64,000 nucleotides of DNA from Streptomyces sp. NBC_01335 (GTDB lineage Bacteria; Actinomycetota; Actinomycetes; Streptomycetales; Streptomycetaceae): assembly GCF_035953295.1 (NCBI RefSeq), contig NZ_CP108370.1:7549001-7613000 (forward strand). Direction: 5' to 3'. The notes beneath the pieces are model-generated. The model was not told the DNA's origin. It did not search any database and saw nothing but the letters and a program-made list of their open reading frames with translations. Of the stretch, positions 14,495 through 22,886 are shown piece by piece. Numbering within the stretch: position 1 is the stretch's first letter; the number at the start of each line of letters is the position of its first letter. A program made the position numbers and the translations under genes.

Positions 14495-15985
14495 GTGAAC
14501 GCGCCCGACCACACGGCGTCGTGGGCCGCGGTCGCCCTCGTCGTCCTCGCCACGGTGCTCGTCGGAGGATTCGGCCTGCGGATATCCCGCACCACCTCCG
14601 ACTTCTACGTCGCCTCCCGCACCGTCCGCCCCCGGCTGAACGCGGCGGCGATCAGCGGCGAGTACCTCTCCGCCGCCTCCTTCCTCGGCATCGCCGGACT
14701 CGTGCTCGTGCACGGCCCCGACATGCTCTGGTACCCGGTCGGATACACGGCCGGATATCTGGTGCTCCTCTTCTTCGTCGCGGCCCCGCTGCGCCGCTCG
14801 GGGGCCTACACCCTGCCCGACTTCGCCGAGGGACGCCTCGAATCACGCCCGGTGCGCCGCCTGGTCAGCGTCTTCGTCGTCGGCGCGGGCTGGCTCTACC
14901 TCGTGCCCCAGCTCCAGGGCGCCGGGCTCACCCTCCAGATCCTCACCGGCGCGCCCGGCTGGTTCGGGGACGTACTCGTCGCCTCGGTCGTCGTGGTCGC
15001 CGTCGCGGCGGGCGGGATGCGCTCGATCACCTTCGTCCAGGTCTTCCAGTACTGGCTGAAACTGACCGCGCTCCTGGTCCCCGCACTCTTCCTGGTCCTC
15101 GCCTGGCAGGGCGACGGCCGCCCCGCCGTCACCTTCACCGGACAGCACGCCGTCTTCCGCGCCGACCACCCGCTCTACGCCACGTACGGGCTGATCGTCG
15201 CCACCTTCCTCGGCACCATGGGGCTCCCGCACGTCGTCGTCCGCTTCTACACCAGCCCCAACGGCCGCGACGCCCGACGCACCACCGTGGCCGTCCTCGC
15301 CCTCGTCGGCGTCTTCTACCTGCTGCCGCCCGTCTACGGAGCGCTCGGGCGCCTGTACGCCCCCGAACTGCGGCACGGAGGCGACGCCGACGCGGCCGTC
15401 CTGCTGCTGCCGGCGCGGGTCATCGGCGGACTCGGCGGCGACTTGCTGGGCGCGCTGATCGCCGGAGGCGCCTTCGCCGCGTTCCTCTCCACCGCCTCCG
15501 GCCTGACCGTCGCCGTGGCCGGGGTCATCACCCAGGACGTCCTGCCGCAGCGCGGCGTGCGCTACTTCCGGCCCGCCACCGTCCTCGCCATCGCCGTGCC
15601 GCTGGCCGGGTCGCTGCTGGTCAGCAGGGTGCCGGTGGCCGACGCGGTCGCCATGGCCTTCGCCGTCTCCGCCTCGTCCTTCTGCCCCCTGCTGGTGCTC
15701 GGCATCTGGTGGCGCCGGCTCACCCCGCCCGGAGCCATCGCCGGACTGCTGCTCGGCGGCGGCTCGGCGCTCCTCGCCGTCGCGATCACGGTGAGCGGGG
15801 CCGTACGGCCGCCGGGCTGGCCCCACGCGCTGCTGGCCTGGCCCGCCGTGTGGTCGGTGCCGGTCGGCTTCCTCGCGATGGTCCTCGTCTCGCTCGCCAC
15901 CCCGGGGCGGGTGCCCCCGGGCACCAACGCGGCGATGACCCGCTTCCACCTGCCGGAAGCCCTGACCGCGGGGAGGGACCGATGA
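14495..15985 (+). CDS. Sodium:solute symporter family transporter (acetate/monocarboxylate type)
   Basis: 496 residues with about 13 hydrophobic segments. The opening SDFYVASRTVRPRLNAAAIS, the SAASFLGIAGLV helix and GTMGLPHVVVRFYTSPNGRD are characteristic of the ActP/MctP branch of the SSS family, which imports acetate, pyruvate or related short carboxylates with sodium or protons. The start is GTG 14495 with GAAAGG 11 bp upstream; GTG 14483 is an alternative adding four residues. The gene sits between a DUF485 gene and a LytS-like kinase whose ATG overlaps its stop by 4 bp, and downstream of the matching LytTR regulator, so transporter and two-component system probably form one functional unit. 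Confidence 0.9.
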   Translation: MNAPDHTASWAAVALVVLATVLVGGFGLRISRTTSDFYVASRTVRPRLNAAAISGEYLSAASFLGIAGLVLVHGPDMLWYPVGYTAGYLVLLFFVAAPLRRSGAYTLPDFAEGRLESRPVRRLVSVFVVGAGWLYLVPQLQGAGLTLQILTGAPGWFGDVLVASVVVVAVAAGGMRSITFVQVFQYWLKLTALLVPALFLVLAWQGDGRPAVTFTGQHAVFRADHPLYATYGLIVATFLGTMGLPHVVVRFYTSPNGRDARRTTVAVLALVGVFYLLPPVYGALGRLYAPELRHGGDADAAVLLLPARVIGGLGGDLLGALIAGGAFAAFLSTASGLTVAVAGVITQDVLPQRGVRYFRPATVLAIAVPLAGSLLVSRVPVADAVAMAFAVSASSFCPLLVLGIWWRRLTPPGAIAGLLLGGGSALLAVAITVSGAVRPPGWPHALLAWPAVWSVPVGFLAMVLVSLATPGRVPPGTNAAMTRFHLPEALTAGRDR

Positions 15986-17172
15986 CCGGTGCGCAGATCG
16001 CGTTCCTCGCCGTGTCGGCCGCCCTGCCGGCCGGAGCGGCCTTCCTGCTCGGCCGCCGCACCACCCGTCCCGTGCGGCCCAGCGACGTCGGGACCCCCGT
16101 CGAGCACGCGACCTTCGAGACCCTGCACACCGCGTCGCTGGCCGCACCCCCGCTGCGGGCCGGACTGACCGAGGAGAGCGCCCGGCGCTCCGCCCGCCGA
16201 CTGCGCTCCCTGCTGGGCACCGACGCGCTCTGCCTCACCGACCGGGAGCGGGTGCTCGTCTGGGACGGCGCGGGACACCACCACGGCCCGGACGTCATGG
16301 AACAGGTCAGGAACCTGCTGGAGAACGGCCGCGACACCGCCTTCGCCACCGACTGCGAGGACCTCGACTGCCCGCTGCGCTGGGCGGTGGCCGTACCGCT
16401 CACCGTCGACAACCGGGTCCTCGGGGCACTCGTCGCCCACGCGCCGCGCGAGTCGGCGGTGCTGGCGCGCGCGACGGGCGAGGTGGCCCGCTGGGTCTGC
16501 GTACAACTGGAACTCGCCGAACTCGACCGCTCCCGGACCCAGTTGATCGAGGCCGAGATCAAGGCGCTGCGTGCCCAGATCTCCCCGCACTTCATTTTCA
16601 ACTCGCTCGCCGCCATCGCGTCGTTCGTCCGCACCGATCCCGAGCAGGCCCGCGAACTCTTGCTGGAATTCGCTGACTTCACCCGCTACTCCTTCCGCCG
16701 CCACGGCGACTTCACCACGCTCGCCGACGAACTCCACTCCATCGACCAGTACTTGGCGCTGGTACGCGCACGTTTCGGTGAACGGCTCGCGGTCACCCTG
16801 CAAGTGGCGCCCGAGGTGCTGCCCGTCGCCCTGCCCTTCCTCTGCCTCCAGCCGCTCGTCGAGAACGCCGTCAAACACGGGCTCGAAGGGGCCGTCACCC
16901 GCAGCAGGATCACCATCTCCGCCCTGGACGCGGGCTCCGAGGCCGAGGTCGTCATCGAGGACGACGGCACCGGCATGGACCCCGAACGGCTGCGGCAGAT
17001 CCTGCGCGGCGAGGGCGGCGCCTCCACCGGTATCGGCCTGCTCAACGTCGACGAGCGGCTGCGCCAGGTGTACGGCGACGACTACGGGCTCGTCATCGAG
17101 ACCGGCGTCGGCGCGGGCATGAAGATCACCCTGCGGTTCCCCAAGTACCGCGCCGGCGTGCACGGTTCCTGA
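15982..17172 (+). CDS. LytS/YehU-type sensor histidine kinase
   Basis: 396 residues. One N-terminal membrane helix (about 4-24) is followed by a GAF-like domain (about 60-175), a coiled linker, the His_kinase phosphoacceptor region AQISPHFIFNSL with H203, and a GHKL ATPase domain with QPLVENAVKHGLEG, VIEDDGTGM and GIGLLNVDERL. It lacks the multi-helix 5TM-LytS sensor domain, so it senses either through the GAF domain or through the adjacent transporter. ATGA overlap with the symporter stop indicates coupled translation. Its cognate regulator is the LytTR protein at 13226. Confidence 0.9.
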   Translation: MTGAQIAFLAVSAALPAGAAFLLGRRTTRPVRPSDVGTPVEHATFETLHTASLAAPPLRAGLTEESARRSARRLRSLLGTDALCLTDRERVLVWDGAGHHHGPDVMEQVRNLLENGRDTAFATDCEDLDCPLRWAVAVPLTVDNRVLGALVAHAPRESAVLARATGEVARWVCVQLELAELDRSRTQLIEAEIKALRAQISPHFIFNSLAAIASFVRTDPEQARELLLEFADFTRYSFRRHGDFTTLADELHSIDQYLALVRARFGERLAVTLQVAPEVLPVALPFLCLQPLVENAVKHGLEGAVTRSRITISALDAGSEAEVVIEDDGTGMDPERLRQILRGEGGASTGIGLLNVDERLRQVYGDDYGLVIETGVGAGMKITLRFPKYRAGVHGS

Positions 17173-17202
17173 CCCGACACGCTCAGGCCCCGCGGCATCC
17201 GC

Positions 17203-17772
17203 CTACACGGAGGTGGTGCAGGCTTCCGGCTTCGTCGTCCGGCCGGCCGGGCGGGACCTGTCGGAGTAGCCGGGCAGACCGCGCTGGAGCAGCCGGAGGG
17301 CGTAGTAGGAGCGCGACTTGACCGTACCCGGCGGGATGCCGAGCACCTCGGCCGTCTCCCCGACGCTGAGCCCGTGGAAGTAGATCTCCTCCAGCACCGC
17401 ACGGTGTTCCGGGCTCAGGCCGCGTACCGCCGCGCGTACGTCGAGGGAGCGGACCGCCGAGTCGGCGGTGTCCAACGGGGCGGACGCGCACTCCAGCACG
17501 GAGTCGCTCACCTCGGCGGGGCGCGCCTGCCGGGACCGCCGGGCGTCGATGGCGAGGCGACGGGCCACGGTGAAGAGCCACGGCCGCATGGACTCGTACG
17601 GCGCGGTGAAGGCCTCGGGGTGCTGCCACGCGCGTACCAGCGTCTCCTGCACCAGGTCCTCGGCCCGCTGGCTGTCGCCGTAGGTCAGTTGCTGGAGGAA
17701 GTGCAGGAGCGCGGGGCCGTGTTCCCGCAGCAGCTCCGCGATGGCCCGTTCGTCGGTGGTCGTGGTGGACAT
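17203..17772 (-). CDS. ECF sigma factor (SigK/SigL-like group)
   Basis: 189 residues with only sigma regions 2 and 4: QRAEDLVQETLVRAWQHPEAF and RPWLFTVARRLAIDARRSRQ for region 2, and IYFHGLSVGETAEVLGIPPG followed by TVKSRSYYALRLLQRGL for region 4. The region 4 wording is the one common in the SigL/ECF19-like actinobacterial group. No zinc-binding anti-sigma gene follows; the downstream side meets a convergent kinase gene, so the factor is an orphan here, unlike most of its group. GGAAGGGACG on the minus strand precedes the ATG at 17772. Target genes are not predictable from the window. Confidence 0.85.
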   Translation of the reverse strand: MSTTTTDERAIAELLREHGPALLHFLQQLTYGDSQRAEDLVQETLVRAWQHPEAFTAPYESMRPWLFTVARRLAIDARRSRQARPAEVSDSVLECASAPLDTADSAVRSLDVRAAVRGLSPEHRAVLEEIYFHGLSVGETAEVLGIPPGTVKSRSYYALRLLQRGLPGYSDRSRPAGRTTKPEACTTSV

Positions 17773-17929
17773 CGTGGAACGTCCCTTCCCGCAGGTCGCA
17801 GACGGCCTCGTCGCCGCCTGGCGTATAGGAACGCATCGACGGGCGGAGGACCAGGCTGCGGGCCGGAGCGTGCGACGAGCGGTCGCACGGTGCGGTGAAC
17901 GGTCGTGAGCCCTGGCACGATCCGCAGGC

Positions 17930-18391
17930 CTACGGCACCACCGTCACCGGCCAGCGCCCCGCTTTCACCAGCCGCACCGCCACCGAGCCGATGATCCGGT
18001 GCCCGGCCGACTCGGAGGCGCCGACCACCACGGCGTCCGCCTTCAGCTCGTCCGCGGCGGTGACGAGCCCGTTGTAGGGGTCACCGGGGAAGGTGTGGAA
18101 CTCCCAGCGCACGTCCCAGGTGTCCTTGAACCGCTCCGAGGAGCTGCGGATCTCATTGATCAGCCCCTCCGCCACGTCGCCGGTGGTTCCGGACACGGGC
18201 GCTCCCAGCGCCGCCCCGGTGACCATCAGGGGCTGGACGTAGACCAACGCCAGCATGGCGTGCTGCCTGCGCGCGAGCCCGGCCGCGTAGGCAGCCGCCC
18301 GCATGGAGGAGTCGGAGCCGTCGATGCCCGCGACGATCACCTTGGGACCATCCGTGCCACGTTCGAACTGGTGTCGCTGTTGCTCGGTCAC
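17930..18391 (-). CDS. Universal stress protein (UspA family)
   Basis: 153 residues, one Usp domain: KVIVAGIDGSDSSMRAAAYA at the N terminus and the nucleotide-binding VVVGASESAGHRIIGSVA (GxxG...GS pattern) followed by RWPVTVVP at the C terminus. Such proteins bind ATP or act as stress chaperone-like regulators in the cytoplasm. The GTG at 18391 is preferred to longer forms because the conserved domain starts right after it; there is no Shine-Dalgarno sequence, but TAGCCT lies at the distance expected for the -10 box of a leaderless transcript. It is divergent from the polysaccharide deacetylase gene. Confidence 0.85.
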   Translation of the reverse strand: MTEQQRHQFERGTDGPKVIVAGIDGSDSSMRAAAYAAGLARRQHAMLALVYVQPLMVTGAALGAPVSGTTGDVAEGLINEIRSSSERFKDTWDVRWEFHTFPGDPYNGLVTAADELKADAVVVGASESAGHRIIGSVAVRLVKAGRWPVTVVP

Positions 18392-18548
18392 GGCTGGAAG
18401 GCTAGCCGCTCCGGCGCGCGGCGCCGAACGGGGTCCCACGTGCGGTGTTGGACCGGTCGGCACGGGTGCGGCCCTTCCATCGGGTGGACCTCGCCCCGCC
18501 CTCGTGTCGCAAGGTCCGGTGAAAGGATCTTCGTGCGAGCAGTTAGCC

Positions 18549-19418
18549 ATGAAATATGAAAAGAAGCAGCCGGGGCGCCGGATGCTGCTGAGAATCGCCG
18601 CCGGGATCGGCGCGGCGGCCACCGTGCGCCTCATCGCGGCGGAACCGGCCGCCGCCCCCACCGGACCGGCCGCCGCCCCGCGGCCCCCGGTGGCCGCAGG
18701 ACCGCCGGCCGCGGGACCGCCCGCCGCGGCGCCCCGCCGGCCCTCCGCCTACCGGCTCCAGCCCATGGTCGGCCGGGCCGCCGAGGCCGCGCCCCGCCGG
18801 CGCCCCGCGCTGCCGCCCGTCCGCACCCGGCCCTTCGAGGAGCTGCCGGAACTCGGGCACGCGATGGTGCTCACCTTCGACGACGGTCCCGACCCCGTCT
18901 ACACCCCGCAGATCCTGGCCACCCTGCGCAGGCACCAGGTGCACGCCATGTTCTTCCTCTGCGGCGAGATGGCCGACGACAACCAGGATCTGGTGCGGGC
19001 CATCGCCGAGGACGGGCACGTGATCGGCAACCACTCCTGGACGCATCCCCTGATGACCGGCCTGACCCGGGCGGAGGCGAGGGACGAGATCGAGCGGACC
19101 AGTGAGGTGATCCGGCGGACGGCCGGGGACGCACCGCTCTGGTTCCGGGCGCCGTACGGGGCGTGGAACCGCAACGTCTTCGAGATCGGCGCCGAGCTGA
19201 ACCTGGAACCGATGGCCTGGACCGTCGACACGCTGGACTGGGAGACGCCCGGCACCGACGCGATCATCAGCCGGGTGCTGGACGGTGCGGCCCCGGGCGT
19301 GGTCGTCCTCTCCCACGACGCCGGGGGCAACCGCTCGCAGACCGTCGAGGCGCTTCCCCAGTACCTGCCCCGCCTGATCGACCAGGGTTACCGGCTCACG
19401 GTGCCGTACCGCACCTGA
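18549..19418 (+). CDS. Secreted polysaccharide deacetylase (NodB domain, CE4)
   Basis: 289 residues. An N-terminal export signal contains two arginines before the hydrophobic run (GRRMLLRIAAGIGAAATVR), compatible with Tat or Sec export. A proline/alanine-rich linker (about 33-95) follows, then a CE4 domain with catalytic D111-D112 in LTFDDGPDP, the metal histidines H162 and H166 in NHSWTHP, RAPYGAWNR, and the C-terminal VVLSHDAGGNR. All metal and acid/base residues are present. It probably removes acetyl groups from peptidoglycan, chitin or another N-acetylhexosamine polymer outside the cell. GAAAGGATC lies about 20 bp before the ATG, rather far, so the start is less certain than the domain. 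Confidence 0.88.
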   Translation: MKYEKKQPGRRMLLRIAAGIGAAATVRLIAAEPAAAPTGPAAAPRPPVAAGPPAAGPPAAAPRRPSAYRLQPMVGRAAEAAPRRRPALPPVRTRPFEELPELGHAMVLTFDDGPDPVYTPQILATLRRHQVHAMFFLCGEMADDNQDLVRAIAEDGHVIGNHSWTHPLMTGLTRAEARDEIERTSEVIRRTAGDAPLWFRAPYGAWNRNVFEIGAELNLEPMAWTVDTLDWETPGTDAIISRVLDGAAPGVVVLSHDAGGNRSQTVEALPQYLPRLIDQGYRLTVPYRT

Positions 19419-19556
19419 AAGACCGGGGCCTCTTCGCCGCAAGCGGCGTGCGGCGCGTGCGTCGGCCGCGTACGGGGGCGGCGCGGCGCGCACCGCGCGC
19501 CCGGCCGGTCCGGCGGGAGGCCCCGGGAACCTGCCGCGCGGGTGGGCGAAGACGCC

Positions 19557-20216
19557 TCAGCGGGTCTCCACCAGGCGGGCGAAGACGACCACGTTCCCGT
19601 CGTACCCGCCGGCCTTCGTGTAGCCGCCGCCGCAGGTGATGACGCGGAGTTCGGCGTAGCCGGTGTCGCCGTACACCCGGGGGCCGGGGAAGTCGGCCTT
19701 GGAGAAGACCTCCACGCCGTAGATCTCGAAGACCGCGACCCGGCCGTCGTAGCGGGTCACCTCCACGTGCTCGCCCTTGGTGAGGGCGCCGAGCCCGTAG
19801 AAGACGGCGGGCCCCGACATGTTGTCCACATGGCCGACGACCACCGACGTGCCCCGCTGCCCGGGGGAGATGCCGTTCTGGTACCAGCCCGCCAGGTTGG
19901 TGTCCTGCGGGGAAGGCGCGGCGATCCAGCCGTCCTGGTCGAGGCCCACGTCCACGATCGGAGCGTCCACCTTGATCGCCGGAATCGAGACACGGGCGGC
20001 TGGGGCGTACGGCAGCATCCGTACCGGCTCCGCGGCCGGGGGAACGCTCTCGGCGTCCTGGGAGCTGTCGATACGGGCGGCGGCCACCGGCTGCGGCGGA
20101 CCGGCCGGCACGTCGACGCCGTTCCTCATCAACGCGATCCCGGTGAGCATGACCAGGGCGACGGCACCCCAGGGCGTGTGTCTGGTCCGCTGGACCTTCC
20201 AGTTGTCCCGGCCCAT
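19557..20216 (-). CDS. Class F sortase
   Basis: 219 residues: a short N terminus, one signal-anchor helix (about 16-31), an extracellular linker and a sortase beta-barrel. Catalytic residues are H129 (VVVGHVDN), C195 (VITCGGGY) and R214 (FARLVETR). The SIPAIKVDAPIVDVGL segment is typical of class F, the actinobacterial housekeeping-like group. AAAGGGAG lies just before the ATG at 20216. The gene is divergent from one secreted protein and near a second, both ending in a hydrophobic segment plus arginines, which are the obvious candidate substrates. Neither has a canonical LPxTG. Confidence 0.9.
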   Translation of the reverse strand: MGRDNWKVQRTRHTPWGAVALVMLTGIALMRNGVDVPAGPPQPVAAARIDSSQDAESVPPAAEPVRMLPYAPAARVSIPAIKVDAPIVDVGLDQDGWIAAPSPQDTNLAGWYQNGISPGQRGTSVVVGHVDNMSGPAVFYGLGALTKGEHVEVTRYDGRVAVFEIYGVEVFSKADFPGPRVYGDTGYAELRVITCGGGYTKAGGYDGNVVVFARLVETR

Positions 20217-20538
20217 GGTTCTCCCTTTCGTCGCCACGCTCGGCACGCTAAGGGCGCGGGGGCACGACGGCGATCGGAGCGACGCGAACGGGTGGCGCCG
20301 GATTCGCCGCAGGTCAGCCGCCCTGCCTGTCGGAGTAATGGCCGGATAAAAGTTCTGACGGCCCATGACCTGCGGCTCCGTCAGGTCGGGCCGCGCACCG
20401 CTCGGCGTGTCGCCGTACCGGGACCGGCGGTGCCGACATGCGACCCGGACGGGGTTCTGGTGAGGGTTCGTCATGGGACGCGTTAGACCGATCCCGGAGG
20501 AGAGGCTTCCGGGGCGCGTCCCGCTGGAGGTTCACACG
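20217..20538. other. Divergent intergenic region between sortase and surface protein
   Basis: 322 bp without a gene. It must hold promoters for both genes. An inverted repeat GACCTG (20367-20372) / CAGGTC (20382-20387), with matching GCCC and GGGC farther out, lies in the middle and could be an operator or a hairpin. A shorter in-frame start at 20473 for the surface protein lacks a ribosome site. Confidence 0.5.
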
Positions 20539-21144
20539 ATGCGTGTCACACGCGCCCTCGCGGTCACCGCGACGGCATTCGCGGCGGTCGGACTCGCCCC
20601 CTCGCTGGCCGCCGCCGGCGGCGGCCCGTCTCCGTCCGTCCCGGTGAACGTCACCGTCAACCCGCGCGCGGTCCACCAGGGTGCCACGCTGCAGATCAGC
20701 GCTCAGGGCTGCAACCGCGGCGGCCGGGTGTGGTCGAACGCGTTTCCGACGGTGGAGCTCTCGGCGGGCCGCACCGGCTACGCCACCGCGCGCATCCGCT
20801 ACGACACCACCCCCGGGCACTACAACCTGTCGGTGCGCTGCAACAGCAACAACGGCAACAGCAACAACAACGGCAACAGCAACAACAACGGCAACGGCAA
20901 CAACAACGGGTTCGGCAACGACGACGCCAACGGCTTCGGCAACGGCAACAACAACGGCAACGACGCCGTGGCGACGGCGCGGTTCACCGTGCTCGACGGC
21001 CGGGGGGCCCAGGGCGGCCTCGGCGGCTCCATGGGGCCCGGTTCCACGGAGACACGGATCGGCGGCGGGCTGGTGGCGGCCGCGGCCGTCGGAGGCGCCG
21101 TCTTCGTCGTCCGCCGTCGTCGGACGAGCCATGCGGTCGCCTAG
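20539..21144 (+). CDS. Secreted surface protein with Asn-rich repeat and C-terminal anchor, candidate sortase F substrate
   Basis: 201 residues. A signal peptide (about 1-27, ending SLAAAGG) is followed by a small beta-rich domain with one conserved cysteine pair (SAQGCNRGG and LSVRCN), then an asparagine/glycine/serine-rich low-complexity run (about 100-148). The end reads QGGLGGS (158-164), a short spacer, a hydrophobic helix (about 174-191) and RRRR. That is the layout of a cell-wall sorting signal but without LPxTG. The start ATG 20539 has GGAGG 8 bp upstream. It is paralogous to the convergent protein at 21250-21915 in both the N-terminal domain and the tail. Function unknown; the location is the cell surface. 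Confidence 0.8.
   Translation: MRVTRALAVTATAFAAVGLAPSLAAAGGGPSPSVPVNVTVNPRAVHQGATLQISAQGCNRGGRVWSNAFPTVELSAGRTGYATARIRYDTTPGHYNLSVRCNSNNGNSNNNGNSNNNGNGNNNGFGNDDANGFGNGNNNGNDAVATARFTVLDGRGAQGGLGGSMGPGSTETRIGGGLVAAAAVGGAVFVVRRRRTSHAVA
20842..20961 (+). repeat. Asn/Gly/Ser codon repeat
   Basis: Repeated AAC, GGC and AGC codons (units like NGNSNNN) encode the low-complexity linker of the surface protein. The sequence is strikingly richer in A than its surroundings. Confidence 0.85.
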
Positions 21145-21177
21145 CGCCCCGTCCCTGCCGTCCGGCCCGATACGCCC

Positions 21178-21213
21178 GTCGCCCCGAGTCCCGGATCAGG
21201 GACCCGGGGCGAC
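21178..21213. terminator. Bidirectional terminator between the two surface-protein genes
   Basis: GTCGCCCCGAGTCCC (21178-21192) pairs with 21199-21213 with one wobble pair and a 6-nt loop. It lies between convergent genes, 34 bp from one stop and 37 bp from the other. Confidence 0.85.
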
Positions 21214-21249
21214 CGACGTTCGCGCGCGTGTCCCACGGGCCGCCACCGG

Positions 21250-21915
21250 TCAGTGCCGGCCGGCGGCGCCACGACGGCGTACGAAGAAGACGGTGCCGGT
21301 GGCGGCGACCAGGACGAGCGCCGCACCCAGGGCGATCTCCTCGCCGTCGAGCGACCCGATGCTCCCGCCGAGACCGCCCTGCACGCCCGCGGGAGCGGTC
21401 AGGGACGTGGAGCTCGCCGTCGCGACGGCCGTGGCGGTGCCGATCACCGGGGTGACGGAGGCGGGGGCGGTGGAGGTGCCCGTGCCCGTGGCGCTGCTCG
21501 TGCCCGTGGCGCTGCTCGTGCTTGTTCCCGTGCTGCTCGTGCTGCTCGTGCTGCTCGTGCCTGTGCCGTCGGTGATGGTGAGGCTGGCGTTCTTGGCGTC
21601 GCCGCTGGAGCCGCACTTGAAGGTCACCGCGTAGATGGCACCCCGCTGGGCGTCCCCGTCCACCGTGGCGACGGCCGTGGTGGTTCCGCTGGGGATGACG
21701 GCGGTGTCGAAGACGCCCGAGGTGACGGTCGCCCCGCCCGAGCATCCGCCGCTGCCCAGCGTGACCTGTCCGCCGGGCGCGATCACCGAGGGTGTGACGG
21801 TGGGGGTGAACGGCGAGGTGCTCCCCCCGTCCTGTACGGCGTGGGCGGCGGGAGAGGCGAGGAGGAGGGCGGTGGCGCCGGACAGGGCAAGGGGTGCGAC
21901 ACGTATCGCGCGCAT
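21250..21915 (-). CDS. Secreted surface protein with Ser/Thr-rich linker and C-terminal anchor, candidate sortase F substrate
   Basis: 221 residues. A signal peptide (about 1-26, SPAAHA) precedes a domain resembling the one at 20539: VTPSVIAPGGQVTLGSGGC here and VTVNPRAVHQGATLQISAQG there, each with a cysteine, a GG and a later second cysteine (TFKCGSS). A Ser/Thr/Gly linker (about 117-150) could be glycosylated. The tail repeats the motif of its paralogue: QGGLGGS (179-185), spacer, hydrophobic helix (194-212), RRR. The two convergent genes therefore arose by duplication but diverged in linker composition. Cell-surface location is clear; function is not. Confidence 0.8.
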   Translation of the reverse strand: MRAIRVAPLALSGATALLLASPAAHAVQDGGSTSPFTPTVTPSVIAPGGQVTLGSGGCSGGATVTSGVFDTAVIPSGTTTAVATVDGDAQRGAIYAVTFKCGSSGDAKNASLTITDGTGTSSTSSTSSTGTSTSSATGTSSATGTGTSTAPASVTPVIGTATAVATASSTSLTAPAGVQGGLGGSIGSLDGEEIALGAALVLVAATGTVFFVRRRGAAGRH

Positions 21916-22105
21916 GTGAGCCTCCGGGGACCGAGGCGTATCCGCGGAACCGGTTTCCGCGAGGCGGTATGCACGAGAAAATACGTCTCGGTGTCCGACA
22001 CGCTAGGAGCGCGCCACATCACCCGCGATCGGAGTAAGGCGAATGGGGCAGCGCCGTCCCCCGGGCGGCTCACCGCCCGGGGGACGCGTCCTTCCTGGGC
22101 CCTTC

Positions 22106-22870
22106 TCAGCGCGTCGCGTGCGGGAAGAGGTCGAAGAAGGGTGCGGCGGTCGCCGAGATGCCCCGTCCGAAGGGCGCGTCGAAGTCCCAGATCAGGAAGA
22201 GGAGGAAGGCGATCAGCACGCTGAAGAGGCCCGCGAGGAGCAACTCTCTGAAGGTTCTGCGGATCTGCAGCGTGAAGATCAGTCCCACGGTCACCAGGGC
22301 GCCGATGATGAGACCGAACCACACCACCCCCGGCATCGTGGCGCCCGCGTTCTGCCCGCGCGCGCTGCGCGCGTCGTCGGCCGCCGCGACCTGGTCCACG
22401 AGCGGCTGGTAGGCCTGGCCCTCGTGGTCGTTCCGCGGAACGTACTCGGTGACGTCCGCGCGGACCGTGTCGAGGAGCCGGGTTCCCTCGTCCGTGAGGG
22501 AGCCGTGCTTCTCCATGTACCGCCATTCGTCGTTCACCACGTAGGAGACGTAGGTGTCGACGTCGGCGCGGACGCGGTCGCGGACCTCCGCCGGATAGAC
22601 CGACGACCGCGCGTGCACCTCGTGCAGCGCCTGGGCCTCCAGGCGTACGGACTCCTGGGCCGAGCTGCGGCCCTCCCAGACGCCCGCGATGGCGAGGCCG
22701 AGCACGATGGCGTACACCACGCCGATCATCATCGTCATGTACTCGATGACGTCGGGCGTCTCGGAGGGGTCGTCGTCCTCGCCGATGCGGCGGTTGTTGA
22801 GGACGGCGATGGTGAGTACGACGGCACAGACCGATGCCATCGCGATGGAGAGGGCGATCCATTCCGACAA
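22106..22870 (-). CDS. DUF4239 membrane protein
   Basis: 254 residues. Hydrophobic segments lie at about 5-25, 45-65, 185-205 and 212-232, with a charged cytoplasmic or external middle domain. The NNRRIGEDDD segment, the glycine-rich second helix (MTMMIGVVYAIVLGLAIAGVW) and FGLIIGALVTVGLIF are the DUF4239 pattern (distantly bestrophin-like). The start appears to be TTG at 22870: GGAGGACACC lies directly upstream and no ATG or GTG fits before the first helix. It begins 16 bp after the stop of the proline-rich surface protein, so the two are probably cotranslated. Channel-like function is only a guess. Confidence 0.8.
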   Translation of the reverse strand: MSEWIALSIAMASVCAVVLTIAVLNNRRIGEDDDPSETPDVIEYMTMMIGVVYAIVLGLAIAGVWEGRSSAQESVRLEAQALHEVHARSSVYPAEVRDRVRADVDTYVSYVVNDEWRYMEKHGSLTDEGTRLLDTVRADVTEYVPRNDHEGQAYQPLVDQVAAADDARSARGQNAGATMPGVVWFGLIIGALVTVGLIFTLQIRRTFRELLLAGLFSVLIAFLLFLIWDFDAPFGRGISATAAPFFDLFPHATR

Positions 22871-22886
22871 GGTGTCCTCCGTCGGG

